Shown: piece by piece, positions 12,786 to 24,200 of the stretch | Layout: each line of letters starts with the position of its first letter | How positions within the stretch are numbered: position 1 is the first letter of the stretch | Origin: Turbatrix aceti | Taxonomy: Eukaryota; Nematoda; Chromadorea; Rhabditida; Panagrolaimidae | Reading direction: 5' to 3' | Length of the DNA stretch: 64,000 bases | Assembly: GCA_963969345.1 (NCBI GenBank) | Contig: OZ017769.1 | Span: 7,939,725 to 8,003,724 of the forward strand | Position numbers and translations under genes: made by a program | Notes under the pieces: model-generated | The model's database searches: none | Told to the model about the DNA's origin: nothing | Seen by the model: only the letters and a program-made list of their open reading frames with translations

Positions 12786-12938
12786 TGGACCACTCTTCCG
12801 GACCTCTATTTATGTAAACATCCTTTTTGCATCGTGTACAACGACGACGGGTAACCGCACACTCACTCCGCACGGACACCCCAGCTGACCCTTTCCCCGT
12901 GAGGTCCATTGCCGAGTTATTTGTTGTGCAGACTACAA

Positions 12939-12944
12939 AATAAA
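12939..12944 (+). terminator. Poly(A) signal of the F-box gene
   Basis: AATAAA 154 nt after the stop codon and only 11 nt before the last codon of the convergent gene at 12955. The 3' end of the F-box transcript probably overlaps that gene. Confidence 0.6.
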
Positions 12945-12954
12945 GTTCACTCAA

Positions 12955-13766
12955 TCAGACGATGTGTGCTGCCTTCGAGGAGGAAGACCGGCCGCGGCGT
13001 CTGGACCGGCCTACGGGATGCTCGACGGGGCGTGCAGCGTACGCCGGGGTGGGTCGGGCCTGGAAGAGGCATTCCAGCTGAGCGCGTTCGCCGTGGTCGA
13101 ACCAGGGCTCGGAGTTCCAGGTCTGGATCACGCGGTCGGCGATCTGGCGGCCGAGGTAGTGGGCTGCGGAGTCAGAAGGGAGGTCGGGGGGGATGTCGAA
13201 GCAGATAGGTCGGATCCGGTCCTGGTGCAGTGACATCTGAGCCTGGTTGGGGGCTGCCGGGATGAAGCCGCCTACCTAAAAAACAACCCCAGGCAATTTT
13301 TAAATTATAAAAACCCCTGACTCACCCTGATTTCCCGGTAGGCATTCTCGTTTCTCGTATGAGCCCAGCCGCCGATGGTCGACAGTCGCTGGAGCGGTCC
13401 GTAGCGACGCCACTGGTTGGTGACGATGCGGTCGCCGTGCTTCTCCGCGCACGGCTGCTTGCCGAGGAGCCGGATCTCGAAGACGGTCTGCTGGCGCTCG
13501 AAGGCGACCTTCATCCGCGACGCTCCCGCGGGCACGTAAGTTCGCTCCTCGTAGACAGACGTAATATCAACGGTATTCAGCCCTGACCCGACATCTTCCA
13601 TGGAGTTGGAAAACGCCGATGAACGCGCAGTGATTACCGACTCGGTGGAGTTGGTCGGATTTGTTGAATGCTGGGCCAGACGGTCGCAGAAGCTGTGCAG
13701 GCCGGTGTCTGAGATGCCCTCGGACGGCGAAGTGGAGAGCGCCTCCTGTATGCTGCCGCGTCGCAT
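12955..13766 (-). CDS. Uncharacterised 253-residue protein
   Basis: Two exons on the minus strand, 13326-13766 and 12955-13275, with a 50-nt GTGAGT...TTTTTTAG intron, encode 253 residues. An in-frame TGA precedes the start, and a two-codon mini-ORF sits in the leader. No signal peptide or membrane segment is visible. The N-terminal ~55 residues are Ser/Thr-rich. The rest looks folded and is rich in aromatic and basic residues (VTNQWRRYGPLQRLSTIGGW, IRPICFDIPPDLPSDS, ADRVIQTWNSEPWFDHGE). The C-terminus is a basic/Ser tract (RSRRRGRSSSSK). It lies 435 bp downstream of the Argonaute on the same strand, so co-transcription is possible. I do not recognise the family. Confidence 0.7.
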
Positions 13767-14201
13767 GCGTATCGTTATCGCTCATCGTCGCATTTCTTCC
13801 GCGCAAAGACAATTGCCAAGAAAATTTGTATTTTTTGTACAAAAAAAATCAAAAATAAACATATTTTTGGCACTTCTGGGTCTTGTGAAAATAATACGCA
13901 TTGAGAACAAAATTTTTCGGTTTTTCAAAAAAAGCGCGCCTCCGATGTAAAAAAACAGAAAAAAGTGCCTATCGCAGCTTCCCATTTTTTATACCATTTC
14001 TGAAATTGAAAGTTCCACGCAAAAGAAAAGTTGCAAATCCGGTATAAAAAACCAGTATTTCCCCCGATATACAGACTCTTGTTGAAAAACCTTGTTCAAA
14101 ATCAAAACATGAAAAAGTTCAAAATCAAAAGCAGAGCACAAAGTGCCGAGTGTAAAAATGGTTGAAAAAACAGATGCAAAAGAGTGTAGGCCAAATCGGA
14201 A
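13767..14201. other. Spacer between the Argonaute and the 253-residue gene
   Basis: 435 bp of AT-rich sequence. On the minus strand it holds T-rich stretches that could support either an operon-type trans-splice acceptor or a promoter. I saw no clear AATAAA for the Argonaute. Confidence 0.4.
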
Positions 14202-17200
14202 TCAGGCGTTGTAATGCTGCTGCAACAAGAGACGGTCGGAGTACGTGAGGGTCGCGTTCAGGTTGTCGACGTCTAGGCATCCGTTGTCGTTGAGAGCCAG
14301 GCGTTCGTATTCGTAGGACATGAACGTCTTCAAGTTGTTGTTTCCCCTTTTGGCCAATTCGTGGGAAATGAAGACAGGCTCAGGCAGGCCGACCGGCGCC
14401 GTGATAATTTGATGGGCCGAGCACAAACTGTGCACCGTAGCCCGGATGGACGCAAGATCGCTTCCGGTGTCGTCGTGAAGAACCGTGTACTCGGGAGGCT
14501 TCGCAGTACCCTAAAAGTGAAAAAACGATAAAAAACAGAAACAAAAAAAAATAAAATAAAAACCAACCATGATCGGGCGAGCAGAAACAGTGAGGTAGGC
14601 CTCCGTGTTACCCTTCGCGACGCCCTCGCTCAGGCAGGAATTGATGTCGACGTTGCCTCCGCGGTCGTTGAAAAATCGCTTCATGTGGCGCTTCGTGACG
14701 ATCATCATGACAAACTTCGGGGTTTCGGAGACGACGTTTTGGATCTCTGAATTGAACTCCGCAAAGGCTTTCTTGATGTGAGGGAATTCTTGCTCCATTA
14801 CCATTCTGTATTGACCCTCGCTGACACCATCTCGGAGAATGAAGACGTATTCCGGAGCAGCAGCACTCGGACGATTCGTCTGGCGGACAGTGAGTAGCTG
14901 CTTAACAGTTTTCTTCAGCATCTCGCCGTCGACGGCCTCGCTACGGCTTTCTTGGTAGAAGTAGTTTCCGATGAAACTGTATTTGCCTTTGGCAGCGTTG
15001 GCCGAGATGCCCACCGTCGACGGGTGCAGCGATCGCAAGCCGAGGAAGCGAGCATGCTGGGCTTCCGAGACTTTGGGAGCCGGATGAGCGACGTCGTATC
15101 CGATGAAGAAGGTGTTGTCGAGCTCCAGCGAAAACTCCGCAGTTAAGCTGCAAAATAAAACTTGTTTTATGCCACAACTGACAATGAGACAAAAAACCAA
15201 CCTCGGTCGAACCGCGTAATTCGTGCCACCCAGCTTCTCGTTCATCTTGTTCATGATGTTGTCCATGGTTTGTCCGCCGATGCGCTTCGAGATGGTCTCG
15301 ACGCACAGATGCTGCGTCAGCACGTCGAATTCGTGCTCCATCAATTTGAGTGTATCTGAAAATCAGAAAAGAATCCGCAAATTTGAAATTTTGAAAATCT
15401 TACTGTGAGAGTCGTGGCTCTTGCGGTCGACGTAGATGACGATGCTGGGCGACGTGTCCGACAGCCTTTCGAAAACCTCGCGCCACTTGGCGAGATCGGC
15501 GCGAGTGTTGTCGAAAGGCTCGTAGGTCGGGTTGCTCTGAGGAAACGTCATGCCCTTCCGCTTGGCATACTCGTACAGCTGGTTCGTGAGCTGCCTGGAA
15601 AAAAGCAAACAGAAAAAATATGCTCTGAAATCTTGTAAAACTCACTGCAAAACGTTCTGGGGTACGGAAGGGAAGAACAGGATCACGATTCTACGGGCCA
15701 TAGCAGCGTTGACGTAGCGGTTGACCTGGAACTTGCCGAAATCGCGGGACTGATCGCCAGCACGAGGAGGACGGCAAATGTTGAAAGAAATCTGAAAAAA
15801 ATTCACACTTCAAAAATGAAACAAATAAGAAGAAAAAACATACTCTGTTCGACTCCGGGACCAATTTGACGTCGAATTCCGCGAAGAAGGTAGCGCAACT
15901 GAAGAGATACTGGGCGACCTTATCGATGCGAGCTTTCCGTACTTCTGGTTTCATCACATTCTCCTGCAAATAGGAAAATAGGCGTTTCAACAAAAAAGAC
16001 AAACCTTCAAAAGTTGTGTCTGGAAATCGCCCGACACGTAAGAGTAGCGATCGGTCGGGAAGCGCTGGTAGGGACAGATCATCAACGCCTCCACAGGCAC
16101 AATCATCGCAGCTTTTCCGAAGGAGACCTTGACAGCGCGAAGCGAACCGTCGACCTTGATGCCGTACTTCTCGGCGAAGTAGGCCTCGTGGGAAATCTCG
16201 TTGCCATCTTCCGTCCTGATGCTAAAAAGAGGAAGGAAAATGTTTTTTCGCTCAAAACAAAGTAAACTCACACGTTGGAACCGATGGCATCTGGCGTAAA
16301 GCCGTCAAATCGAAGTCGTCGTGCCTGGTAGTAGGTCTTGCAGACCTGCACGCCCTTAAAGACGTTGGTGAAGTCGACGTAGGGCATCGGAGAGCCCGGG
16401 GCGTAGCACGAGAGGTAGCGACGGAAAACAGTCGCGAAGCTGGCGGATTCGTAGTACGCCGAAACGCGAACGTCGAGGCCCACCTTGAGAACGGGATTCT
16501 CCTTTCCGGCGTCAGGCTGGCAGAGATTGACGCCCTTCGTGACCTCGAGCTTGAAGTGGATGCCAAAATCGTTCGTTTTGATGGCTTCTGGAGACACGAT
16601 GTTCCGAAGGGTCGTCTTATCAAAGCCGTAGCTGCAAAAAAAAACAAAAACAATGTTTTTATCAACTGAGAAGTTTCAGGAAGGGACTTACTTGTCAATC
16701 AACGGCTGCGTTGTAAGCAGCTCTAGGAATGAGGTGAGGCTGATGTCGACGACGCCAAAGTTGTCGGTTTTCAGGTGCTCGGGGTCGTCGAGCTGAAGGA
16801 TAGCAATCGGACTAATTACCACCACGACCTGCGAGAGGCCGTTGAAGAAATCATGATTGATTTCTTTAGGTGTTAGCACCCGTTCGTAAACGGTATCAAA
16901 TATATCCGGCAGCGGATCCGGGGTGTAAAGTACGGAGCAGTTATCATACACCGCCGTCAACGGCCATTTATTCTCCGTGAACAACAAGTTGATCACGTGA
17001 TAAAGGGCCGTTGACTTCTCGTATCCTCCGTAATTACTAAAAAAAAATAAGCAAAATATTGAAAAAATGAATAATCGCAAAAACTTACGGCTTTCCGCTG
17101 TTCTGATACGTCGTAAAAGATTTTCGCATGCCCTTGAGAGTGACGCCGTCGATCGCCACCTCGTACCGATACGCCTTGGCGCCCTTGCGGATGGCCAGAG

Positions 17201-17246
17201 TGTAGAGGTTGGAATAACCTGTGGCGCCGGATTGAAAGTCCTCCAT
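14202..17246 (-). CDS. Argonaute, nematode WAGO/CSR-1-like, slicer tetrad intact
   Basis: Ten exons: 17089-17246, 16692-17036, 16272-16631, 16005-16221, 15844-15963, 15646-15791, 15404-15594, 15202-15355, 14568-15147, 14202-14510; introns are about 40-60 nt; 859 residues. Order: N domain, PAZ (about 222-345), MID (about 440-560), PIWI (about 565-835). The PIWI catalytic residues are D582 (GYDVAHP), E630 (FYQES), D670 (LRDGVSEGQ) and H807 (FISHELAKRG), so guide-directed cleavage is likely. The MID 5'-end pocket reads H512, K516, Q527, K553. As I recall, His in place of the usual Tyr is a feature of nematode WAGO proteins that bind 22G RNAs. With catalysis retained, a CSR-1-like role is an inference only. 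The ATG follows a possible acceptor (CAG at 17250); upstream coding exons are not excluded. Confidence 0.88.
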
Positions 17247-18496
17247 GGTCTGGTTCAAAAACGGAAAATATTCCGAAAAAACGACAAAATAGGAGAGTAA
17301 ATACCAAAATAACAACGAAATAAAACCTGATAAAAAAAGAAACAACAGTAAAAATGGTTATCTCGGTCGATGTGATGCAAAACCACTCGAAAATTTTCGC
17401 TGCGAGATCAGTAACAGTAAGTGTTTGCGCGAATTTGAAAATTATCAGCTCAGCGGGCTTTTTTCAACAAAGTTGACTTGTTTTTTTTTTTTTTCTGATG
17501 GCTGTTATTTCTTGGTCAGTTTGCTTACTTCATGATTGTTTTGTATAGGTTGCTAAGTGGTCGTCTGTTGCCACTCAATACCCTGTTCTTCCGAAAGTAT
17601 GTCATTGGTGCCGTTGATCATCATCATTACTATGTGCATGATTGTAGGCGTGATTATTGTTGTTGTTTAAATTTAACGATCAAATTAGGTCCTCCCTCCT
17701 CATTTGCTTTTGTGATGCCTAAAAATTATCGTTAACAGGAACGATACTGTTTGCAAACCGAATAGCTTTTGACTTTTTCGTGTATTTGAAGCTTGTATTT
17801 CCTGTCGTTGCCGTTGATCCAAAAAAGAACCAAAAACGAATCCGGGTCTGGACGTATTGCCATGGCTCCGACTGCCTTCCTACTCTCATCCGCGATCCGG
17901 TCACTGCATAGCGCGGTGGTTTTTGTCTGCTCCCTTTCGGGCCTCGACCGGTGCACCACTCTTTGAACGACCAGGGAACAGCGGACTCCTCCACCGAACC
18001 CTTGTCGACGCAACGCTTGACCTGGACGGACGATTCAACATAGGAGCGACAGCCGCAGAACCCCACGACTCAGCCCATCCGCCGAATTCTGCCACCAAGA
18101 AGCTGGTTTACAAGCGCTCGCCACAACGCCCGGCGGCTGCTGACCTCCAGTGCTTGCTTATGAACAATCCGCTTACCCCCGTGTTTCATCCTGTTTCGAG
18201 TCCACCTGCCTTGAATTTCACCAAAAACGGTGCAAAAAAATTTACCAGAAAGCCGAAAATGTCCTTTTTCGATTGGTAGAAGTCAGAAACCAAGAAAAAT
18301 GATCTTCTGGCTACAAAAATGCCTTGAATGCCAGCAAAGTCGACTTTTATGTCAGAGGAACATTGCGTTTTACTCTTTTTCGATACTCTCAACGCGACTA
18401 TTTTTCATTGCTGCGAATTGTCATCAAATTTTATTACGCGGATTGCTTTTTCAATTCCTTCCATTTCGTGTTGTTTAGGATTTTGTCTGCCTGATC
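17247..18496. other. Divergent intergenic region between the Argonaute and rpn-12
   Basis: 1.25 kb between two outward-facing genes, so it should hold both promoters. The middle part, about 17860-18200, is GC-rich and exon-like in composition, with an open + strand frame that includes NSATKKLVYKRSPQRPAAAD. It has no ATG near its beginning and no recognisable homology. TTGTTTAG at 18471-18478 is a plausible trans-splice acceptor 18 nt before the rpn-12 ATG. Confidence 0.4.
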
Positions 18497-19430
18497 ATGT
18501 CGAGTCTCGACGCTTTGCACAAATCCCTTCTGGCAGACTTTGCCAAGGAGCCCAAGAACCAGCAGGCCATCGCAAAGACGTTGGCTAGCATTCAGGTTGG
18601 TTTTTTTTGGGTTTTGAATTGTTGAAACGCTCGTTTCTTGCAGAAGCTTCTGTCAGATGAAAAAGCACTTGCCGGGTACTCATCGCCGGCTCTTACGGTC
18701 GTGCATCGTGAGTTTCTGGGATTTTGGGGATATTCAGGACGGATTTTTTCTTTCAGGCGACTTTTTCGAGATCTCAGCTTTGTTTGCCATTCTGAAGCAG
18801 GATCTGGCTGCTTTCGAGAAGGCAATTGTCGATGTTCAGAGCTTCTACGCTCAGCCGAGCAACGACTCGACCAACAGGTATCTCATGACCGGGCTTCATC
18901 TCATGTTTCTCCTGGTCAAGGATCGTCTCAACGAATTCCACATGGTTCGTTTCTCTTTCCTCCGTTTTTCTTTCCTGGCTTCAAAACAGCCAATTTTTCA
19001 GCTCATCGAGCAGATCGACCAAAACGTGCAGCAGAAGAATCCCTACATCGTGACTCCCGTCAAGCTCGAGCAGTACCTGATGGAGGGGGCGTACAACAAG
19101 GTCGTGCTCAACGAAAAGACCATCCCGAGCCCGTACTACGCCATGTTCATCCGCATCCTCACCGATACTGTCCGGGGCGAGATCGCAGCCTGCATCGAGA
19201 AATCGTACAAACGCATCCTCATCAAGGACGCTGTCTCGATGCTCCTGTACGACAGCGAGTCCCCGGTGCTCCAGTTTGCCGAGAAGCGAGGCTGGAAGCG
19301 CGAGAAGGACATGTTCAGCTTCGACTCGCTCCAGACCAACACCGATGGCCCGCCCAAGGCACACCTCGACACGCAACGCATCACGAAGCAGGCCATCTTC
19401 TACGCGAAGCAGCTCGAGATGATTGTCTGA
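18497..19430 (+). CDS. rpn-12: 26S proteasome regulatory subunit Rpn12 (PSMD8)
   Basis: Four exons (18497-18595, 18644-18707, 18757-18944, 19002-19430) with 48-57-nt introns give 259 residues, close to the usual size for the family. The protein matches PSMD8/Rpn12: an N-terminal helical part (LHKSLLADFAKEPKNQ), then the conserved NRYLMTGLHLMFLLVKDRLN and the C-terminal PCI-like (CSN8/PSD8/EIF3K) region with SPYYAMFIRILTDTVRGEIA and KRILIKDAVSMLLY. It is a non-ATPase subunit of the 19S lid, acting in nucleus and cytosol. The start follows a candidate trans-splice acceptor at 18478. A second 19S subunit gene, rpt-6, lies 37 kb to the right. Confidence 0.92.
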
Positions 19431-19553
19431 TTCCTTGGTGATCCCTGTGTTTTGGTTATTTATCTGATGACTCTTCTCCAGTGTAAACATGTGTAACAAG
19501 GATTTTGGTTGGTCTCGCGCTGGTTTCGTCCGGATTTGGCTATCTTTCGCTGG

Positions 19554-19940
19554 GGGAGTCGTCATACGTTACTTTTGTTTCACAAAATCAAAAGCAACAA
19601 TAAGACGTCTAAAATACCGTATCCCAAGTAACTACTTGAGTTTTGTTGGTTTTCGTTTTGGGAGTCGTCACCGAATAGTACAGTAAACACGAATGTCAGA
19701 AAAAAACGTAGCTTTAGTCTACAAAACCAAAAGTAACATTTGGGGTTCTAAAATACAGTACCTAGGTAACAACTTTGATTGAAGTTCTGCTATTTCGTTC
19801 GGGGAGTCGTCGAAAAGTACCGTAAACTAATGACAGTTCCAAATCGTGTCAAGTATACAATTTTTGAGTTCGCAAAGTCACAAGTAACAATTAGGGTTAT
19901 AAAATATCGTATTCCAAGAAAATTGCGTTTTTCAAAAAAT
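19554..19940 (+). repeat. Degenerate tandem repeat between rpn-12 and dnc-6
   Basis: A motif set recurs three times: GGGAGTCGTC starting at 19554, 19660 and 19802, then an AGTACnGTAAAC block in the last two copies, then CAAAAGTAACA-like and TAAAATACnGTAnCC-like blocks. Spacing varies (106 and 142 bp). The unit is too degenerate to give an exact consensus by eye, and no terminal repeats or target duplication were seen. Confidence 0.6.
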
Positions 19941-19941
19941 T

Positions 19942-19950
19942 CGTTTTTAG
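19942..19950 (+). promoter_or_regulatory. Candidate trans-splice acceptor of dnc-6
   Basis: TCGTTTTTAG ends at 19950, only 6 nt before the dnc-6 ATG. This is typical of spliced-leader acceptors in nematodes. It is compatible with dnc-6 being a downstream operon gene, but the 526-bp gap from rpn-12 is longer than usual for an operon. Confidence 0.5.
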
Positions 19951-19956
19951 CCGAAA

Positions 19957-20692
19957 ATGTCGGTCACAGTCGAGCGCGGCGCCTGTGTGGTCCGCGATGT
20001 CAAGATCGTTGGCAAAGTGGCGATCAAGACCGGCACCTGCGTGCACCCATACGCGGTCATCAACGGTGGCACCGCAGGCATCACGATCGGCGAGAACAAC
20101 ATCATCGAGGAGTTTGTCGTCATCGAAAACGATACAAACGAGCCCGTGGTTATCGGCGATTCAAACTGCTTCAAGGTCCGAACGCGGTGCAACGCGAAGG
20201 CCATCGGCAATCACAACACGTTCAACAACCGCTCAATCATCGGTCCCGGCACCACGATCACTGATAATTGCACGATTGGTCCGGCGTGCAGTTACCTAAT
20301 TCAGTTTGAGCCGCTTCCTGAGAATACGGTCATCTACGGTGCGCTCAATCGCATGAGGCTTACTACTGAGGAGCCTGCGGTTAGTTTTTTTGGGGTTTTG
20401 ACCACGGATGGGGTTTTTTGTAAGTGAAAGAAAATGAACGAACATGAACAACTTTGTCCACGTTCGCGGACGTTCACCTATTCCTGTATTTGACGGTCTT
20501 TTTTACGATTATTACGGTATTTAGTCCACCCGACCCGAACTCGAAGCGTTGTTCGGCAAGCTAACGGTGTATCATCACGTAGCACGGTATGACGCTCCGC
20601 CCAAGACAAAGACAACCAGCGCGTCGAATGTCGTCACCGATTCCACCGCGAAATCGGCTAACGACGGTCCTACAACGAACGATGCTTCCTGA
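19957..20692 (+). CDS. dnc-6: Dynactin subunit 6 (p27)
   Basis: Two exons, 19957-20379 and 20525-20692, give 196 residues, near the ~190 of DCTN6. Hexapeptide repeats of a left-handed beta-helix run through most of the protein (VKIVGKVAIKTGTCVHPYAV, AGITIGENNIIEEFVVIEND, NRSIIGPGTTITDNCTIGPA), followed by the DCTN6 element ENTVIYGALNRMR and a C-terminal alpha-helical part (PELEALFGKL). A Ser/Thr-rich tail closes the protein. In the family, p27 pairs with p25 in the pointed-end complex of dynactin and helps dynein cargo binding. Strong by repeat pattern and length. Confidence 0.9.
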
Positions 20693-21219
20693 TCTCCTTT
20701 TTTTTCTATAATTGTTATATTTTTTCACTTTTTTTTCGTGTTTTCACAACTTTTGCAATCCCAACATAAATATTTAATACGAATGAATTTATCAACTTTG
20801 TATCGCGTATGTGTGTGTAAAATCAAGGATGAGAAGACAAAAAAACAACATAATAACATTTCTGCCAAATACAATAAATTACTCCTGCTCCGTGCCGCCG
20901 TGTGTAGCTTTACCGAGAGAAAAAGAGCTGTACAGAGCAGGTTAGAGGGAGAAGGCGGAGAGGGGATCACTCGAGAGTGAGAACCAAACGGATAAGTGAG
21001 TCGGTGGTGGCGGTGAGTGATTGGATGAATGAATCGATGTGGATGTGGAGGAGGAAGTGGGCAGTGGAGGAGTAAAGCTAGAAGCGGCTAGAGGCAGGGC
21101 CGGGTAGGTATGGTGACGATGATGAAAAATACGGATGGCAAGCTGGGCTGGGCTGGGTGGGGCTGGGTTATCCTCGTAATGTGATGCGTTTTTTGCGGCT
21201 GAGCTCGCGCAGGATCGCG
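20693..21219. other. Convergent 3' region of dnc-6 and hmr-1
   Basis: 527 bp between two convergent stop codons. AATAAA at about 20872 may end dnc-6. A GCTGGGCTGGGCTGGG-type repeat lies near 21140-21165 in what would be hmr-1 3' UTR. No gene seen. Confidence 0.5.
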
Positions 21220-24200
21220 TTAAGTGAATCTTTGATTCCACTGAGGCACCTGAAATTTAAAAAACAATAAATAAACAAGTATTCAAAATTAAAAAAATGC
21301 CAAAATTTCCACGTTTAAAAAAAATGTCAAAATAAAATTCAAAAAAGCAAAAATTACTAAAATTTCATTTGAAAGAACAAAAATTACTAAAATTAAATGT
21401 AAAAGTGCCAAAATTACAAAAAATTAATTCTAAACGCCAAAAATTAAAAAAAATTCCTTACATGGTGGGAGTCCTGGCCGGGGACATTCTGGGCCGAGTC
21501 GAGAGATTCCAGCGACAACGTCGACTGGTTGTCGCCCTCGACATTGTACATCCTGAGCTCGTCGTACGGACCGACGTTGGGATCCGTCTCCAAGTCATTG
21601 ACAGCCGCGTTGAGACCGTCGTCGACGGGTGGCCTCGTCGGGTAGACCTTCCCGTTGCCCAGTCCATTGGACCCGCCATCGATAGGCATAACGGGCTTCC
21701 GGAGCCCAGCCAGCGAATGTCGCGTATTATCCGCCTCTCCGCCGCCTTCAACGCCGTATGGCCGGAGGCTGTCTCGGTTGAGTTCTTCCGGTCTGACGGG
21801 TTCAAATCGCTTCTTCTGTCTGACCATGACGAAAGCGGTGAGGAAGGTGAGCGCGATGACGGAGGCTATCGCCAGCAGGATCAGCACGATAGCCGAATTC
21901 GAGAGTGTCAGATGAGACGCCGCAGCCAAAACTTCACAATCCCGGATGGTTCCGTCGGGATTTGTGCTCACGGGAGTATCGCGTGGGCAGGTACACAGAG
22001 GAGCCTTCCAGAAATCCACGCAGACAAATCCCGGATCACATGGGTCGCGGGTAGCGCAGCTGGGCCGGGCCTCGCAGCCCTTGGTCACGCCGTAGACCTC
22101 CTTGATGTGCACTTTGCCGCTCGTGTCGAGATAATTCGCCCGCCTTCTGCGAACGGAATTCGGGCCAGGACCGGTCCTGACAAAGGTGTCTTCATCCATG
22201 AGGTTCAAATGGGTGAATCGGTCGACTCGGAAGGCGGCGACGCAGCCCTGAAAGCCCCGGCTCTGGTGGTTGCCGAGGGAGAGGTCGTGGATGTTGAGGT
22301 TGAACGGCTTGAGTGGATCCAATCGCTTCGATCCAGGCGGGAGGCCATCGACGCTGATTTCCAGTTTTGTAGGGTTCCGCTCAACCCTCAGCAGGTAGGA
22401 CTGATTAGACGACAGGTGAGAATCCAGCTGACTCGTGATCCTATCAGATGACCCATTCGGGAGGAATTCAGCCATGGCACGACTTCCGGAGAATTTGGCA
22501 GAAAGATGACCGTTGGACTGTTCACTATCCGCGTTCGCGAGAGTGTAATCCGAATCCGAAGGGCCAGGGTAGAAGAGAATCTCGAGATCTGTGGTCTTGG
22601 AGGGAAGAGTACCGTATTCTGTTTCGTAGAGGATGAAGCCGCCGTTTCGGAAGGAATACCACTCAACCAGCTGATCGCAGGCCTCACCTGTGTATCCCGG
22701 GTTGCAGAGACATTTTCGCTTGCTGCCGTTCGCGTTTGCAACACAATCGCCGTGCTCGCAGTAGTTGTTTTCGATTTCATTGCCGTCGCAGACGCCGTTG
22801 TAGAGCGTGCAGCCCGGGGTCGAGCCGGCAGCTCGGGAAGGAGTTTGGAGATCGTATTCCTAAAAAACACCAAATTTAGCCTAAAATTCCAAATAAAAAA
22901 AAAACTAACGTCATTGTTGACTCTCAGGTTGCGGATACATCCCTGGAATCCATCACCATGCATGACCGGCTCCGGGTAGAGTCCTGCGATGTGCACGAGA
23001 CCGCCCAGTTGGAGTGGATCGACGATATTCAGTCGTTCATCGTCGTCAATCGAATTGACAGTCACCGCGCAGGTTGAATTGGCCATCGCGCCGTCCTGCA
23101 GATTCTCGCAGCTATCGACGACCAGCGAGATCTTCTTTCCCATCTGCGTGAGGGCGACGTCGTGCCATTCGCCGTCGTTGAAGACGCCCGGGAGACCGAT
23201 GCTGGTTCTGGTAACTCCGCCATTGAAGCTGAGATCAGCCTGGATGCTGCCTTCTCGGAGTTGGATGGAAACGTAATCGTTGTACTCGACCTGGCCTGCA
23301 GATCCATTCACCTGGTTGAGCGGGCCGGAATAGAGAAGCACTCCGTCCAGGGACTTGGTCATGAAGGACAGCGAGATGTTCAGCGACGTACAAGCCGGCA
23401 TCGGGGGATACCAAGCGTAGCCGTTTCCGTCGAAGGACCGAGTCGTGCCCTGGCACCTGGGGCCCTTGGAAAAGCGTCCACGGCACTCGCAGAAGAATCC
23501 ATCGCCGAGGTTGTGGCAGAAACCGCCGTTGTAGCAGAGATCAGGGTTGCAGGTCTTGGGTGGAATAAAAACAGGGCAAGTGCAGTCGTCGGTGGAAGTC
23601 GCGTTGACGCCGACGATGACGGTTTTGTTGGCAGAGACGATGACCGGCATCGCTCCCTCCGCCCTGTGAACCGTTCGGCAGCCGTTATCGCATGTCGTGA
23701 ACTTGCACATGTCGATGCCAACAGCGACGATGCGGGCTTCAATTGCTTTTTCGAATTCGGCAAAGTACTGGGAAATGAGTCCGTTGAGGTAGACAGGATC
23801 GAGGAGCGTATCCTCCTGGGTCGCGTAGAATCTCACGTCAACTGCAAGAACGTTGAGCGACTGAAGCACGACGAGGGATTCTTTGATCGAAAACACCGTC
23901 ACGACAGCCTGGTTTTCGAGTTTCTGCTCCAGAAGGCGTTTGAAAGCGTCGAGACGAGTACCGCCATTCTCAGTGGGTCGCAGGAATTCGCCGGGATCAC
24001 GAAGACCGACCGAGTTGTCCAGCAGAATCCGGATAGCGCCCTGCTTCGAGAATTGTCGTTCATTGATGTCGATCACGTTGACAGTAACCGTGGCAATAGC
24101 ACGTTCGTCTCGGGAGTTGTCGACGACGTCGATTTTCAGATTGTAGACGCCAGCAACGACATCGCTGTCCATGACGATTTCGCCGTCGGGGAGAACGTTG

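Noticed and set aside
11812..12888. 358-codon Ser/Arg-rich frame on the + strand
   Set aside because: It overlaps the F-box gene in another frame; the SR-like content follows from the codon composition of that gene.
17857..18279. 140-codon open + strand frame in the Argonaute/rpn-12 spacer
   Set aside because: It is GC-rich and exon-like, but lacks an ATG near its beginning, has no clear splice frame and no recognisable homology. Left as a possible unannotated exon only.
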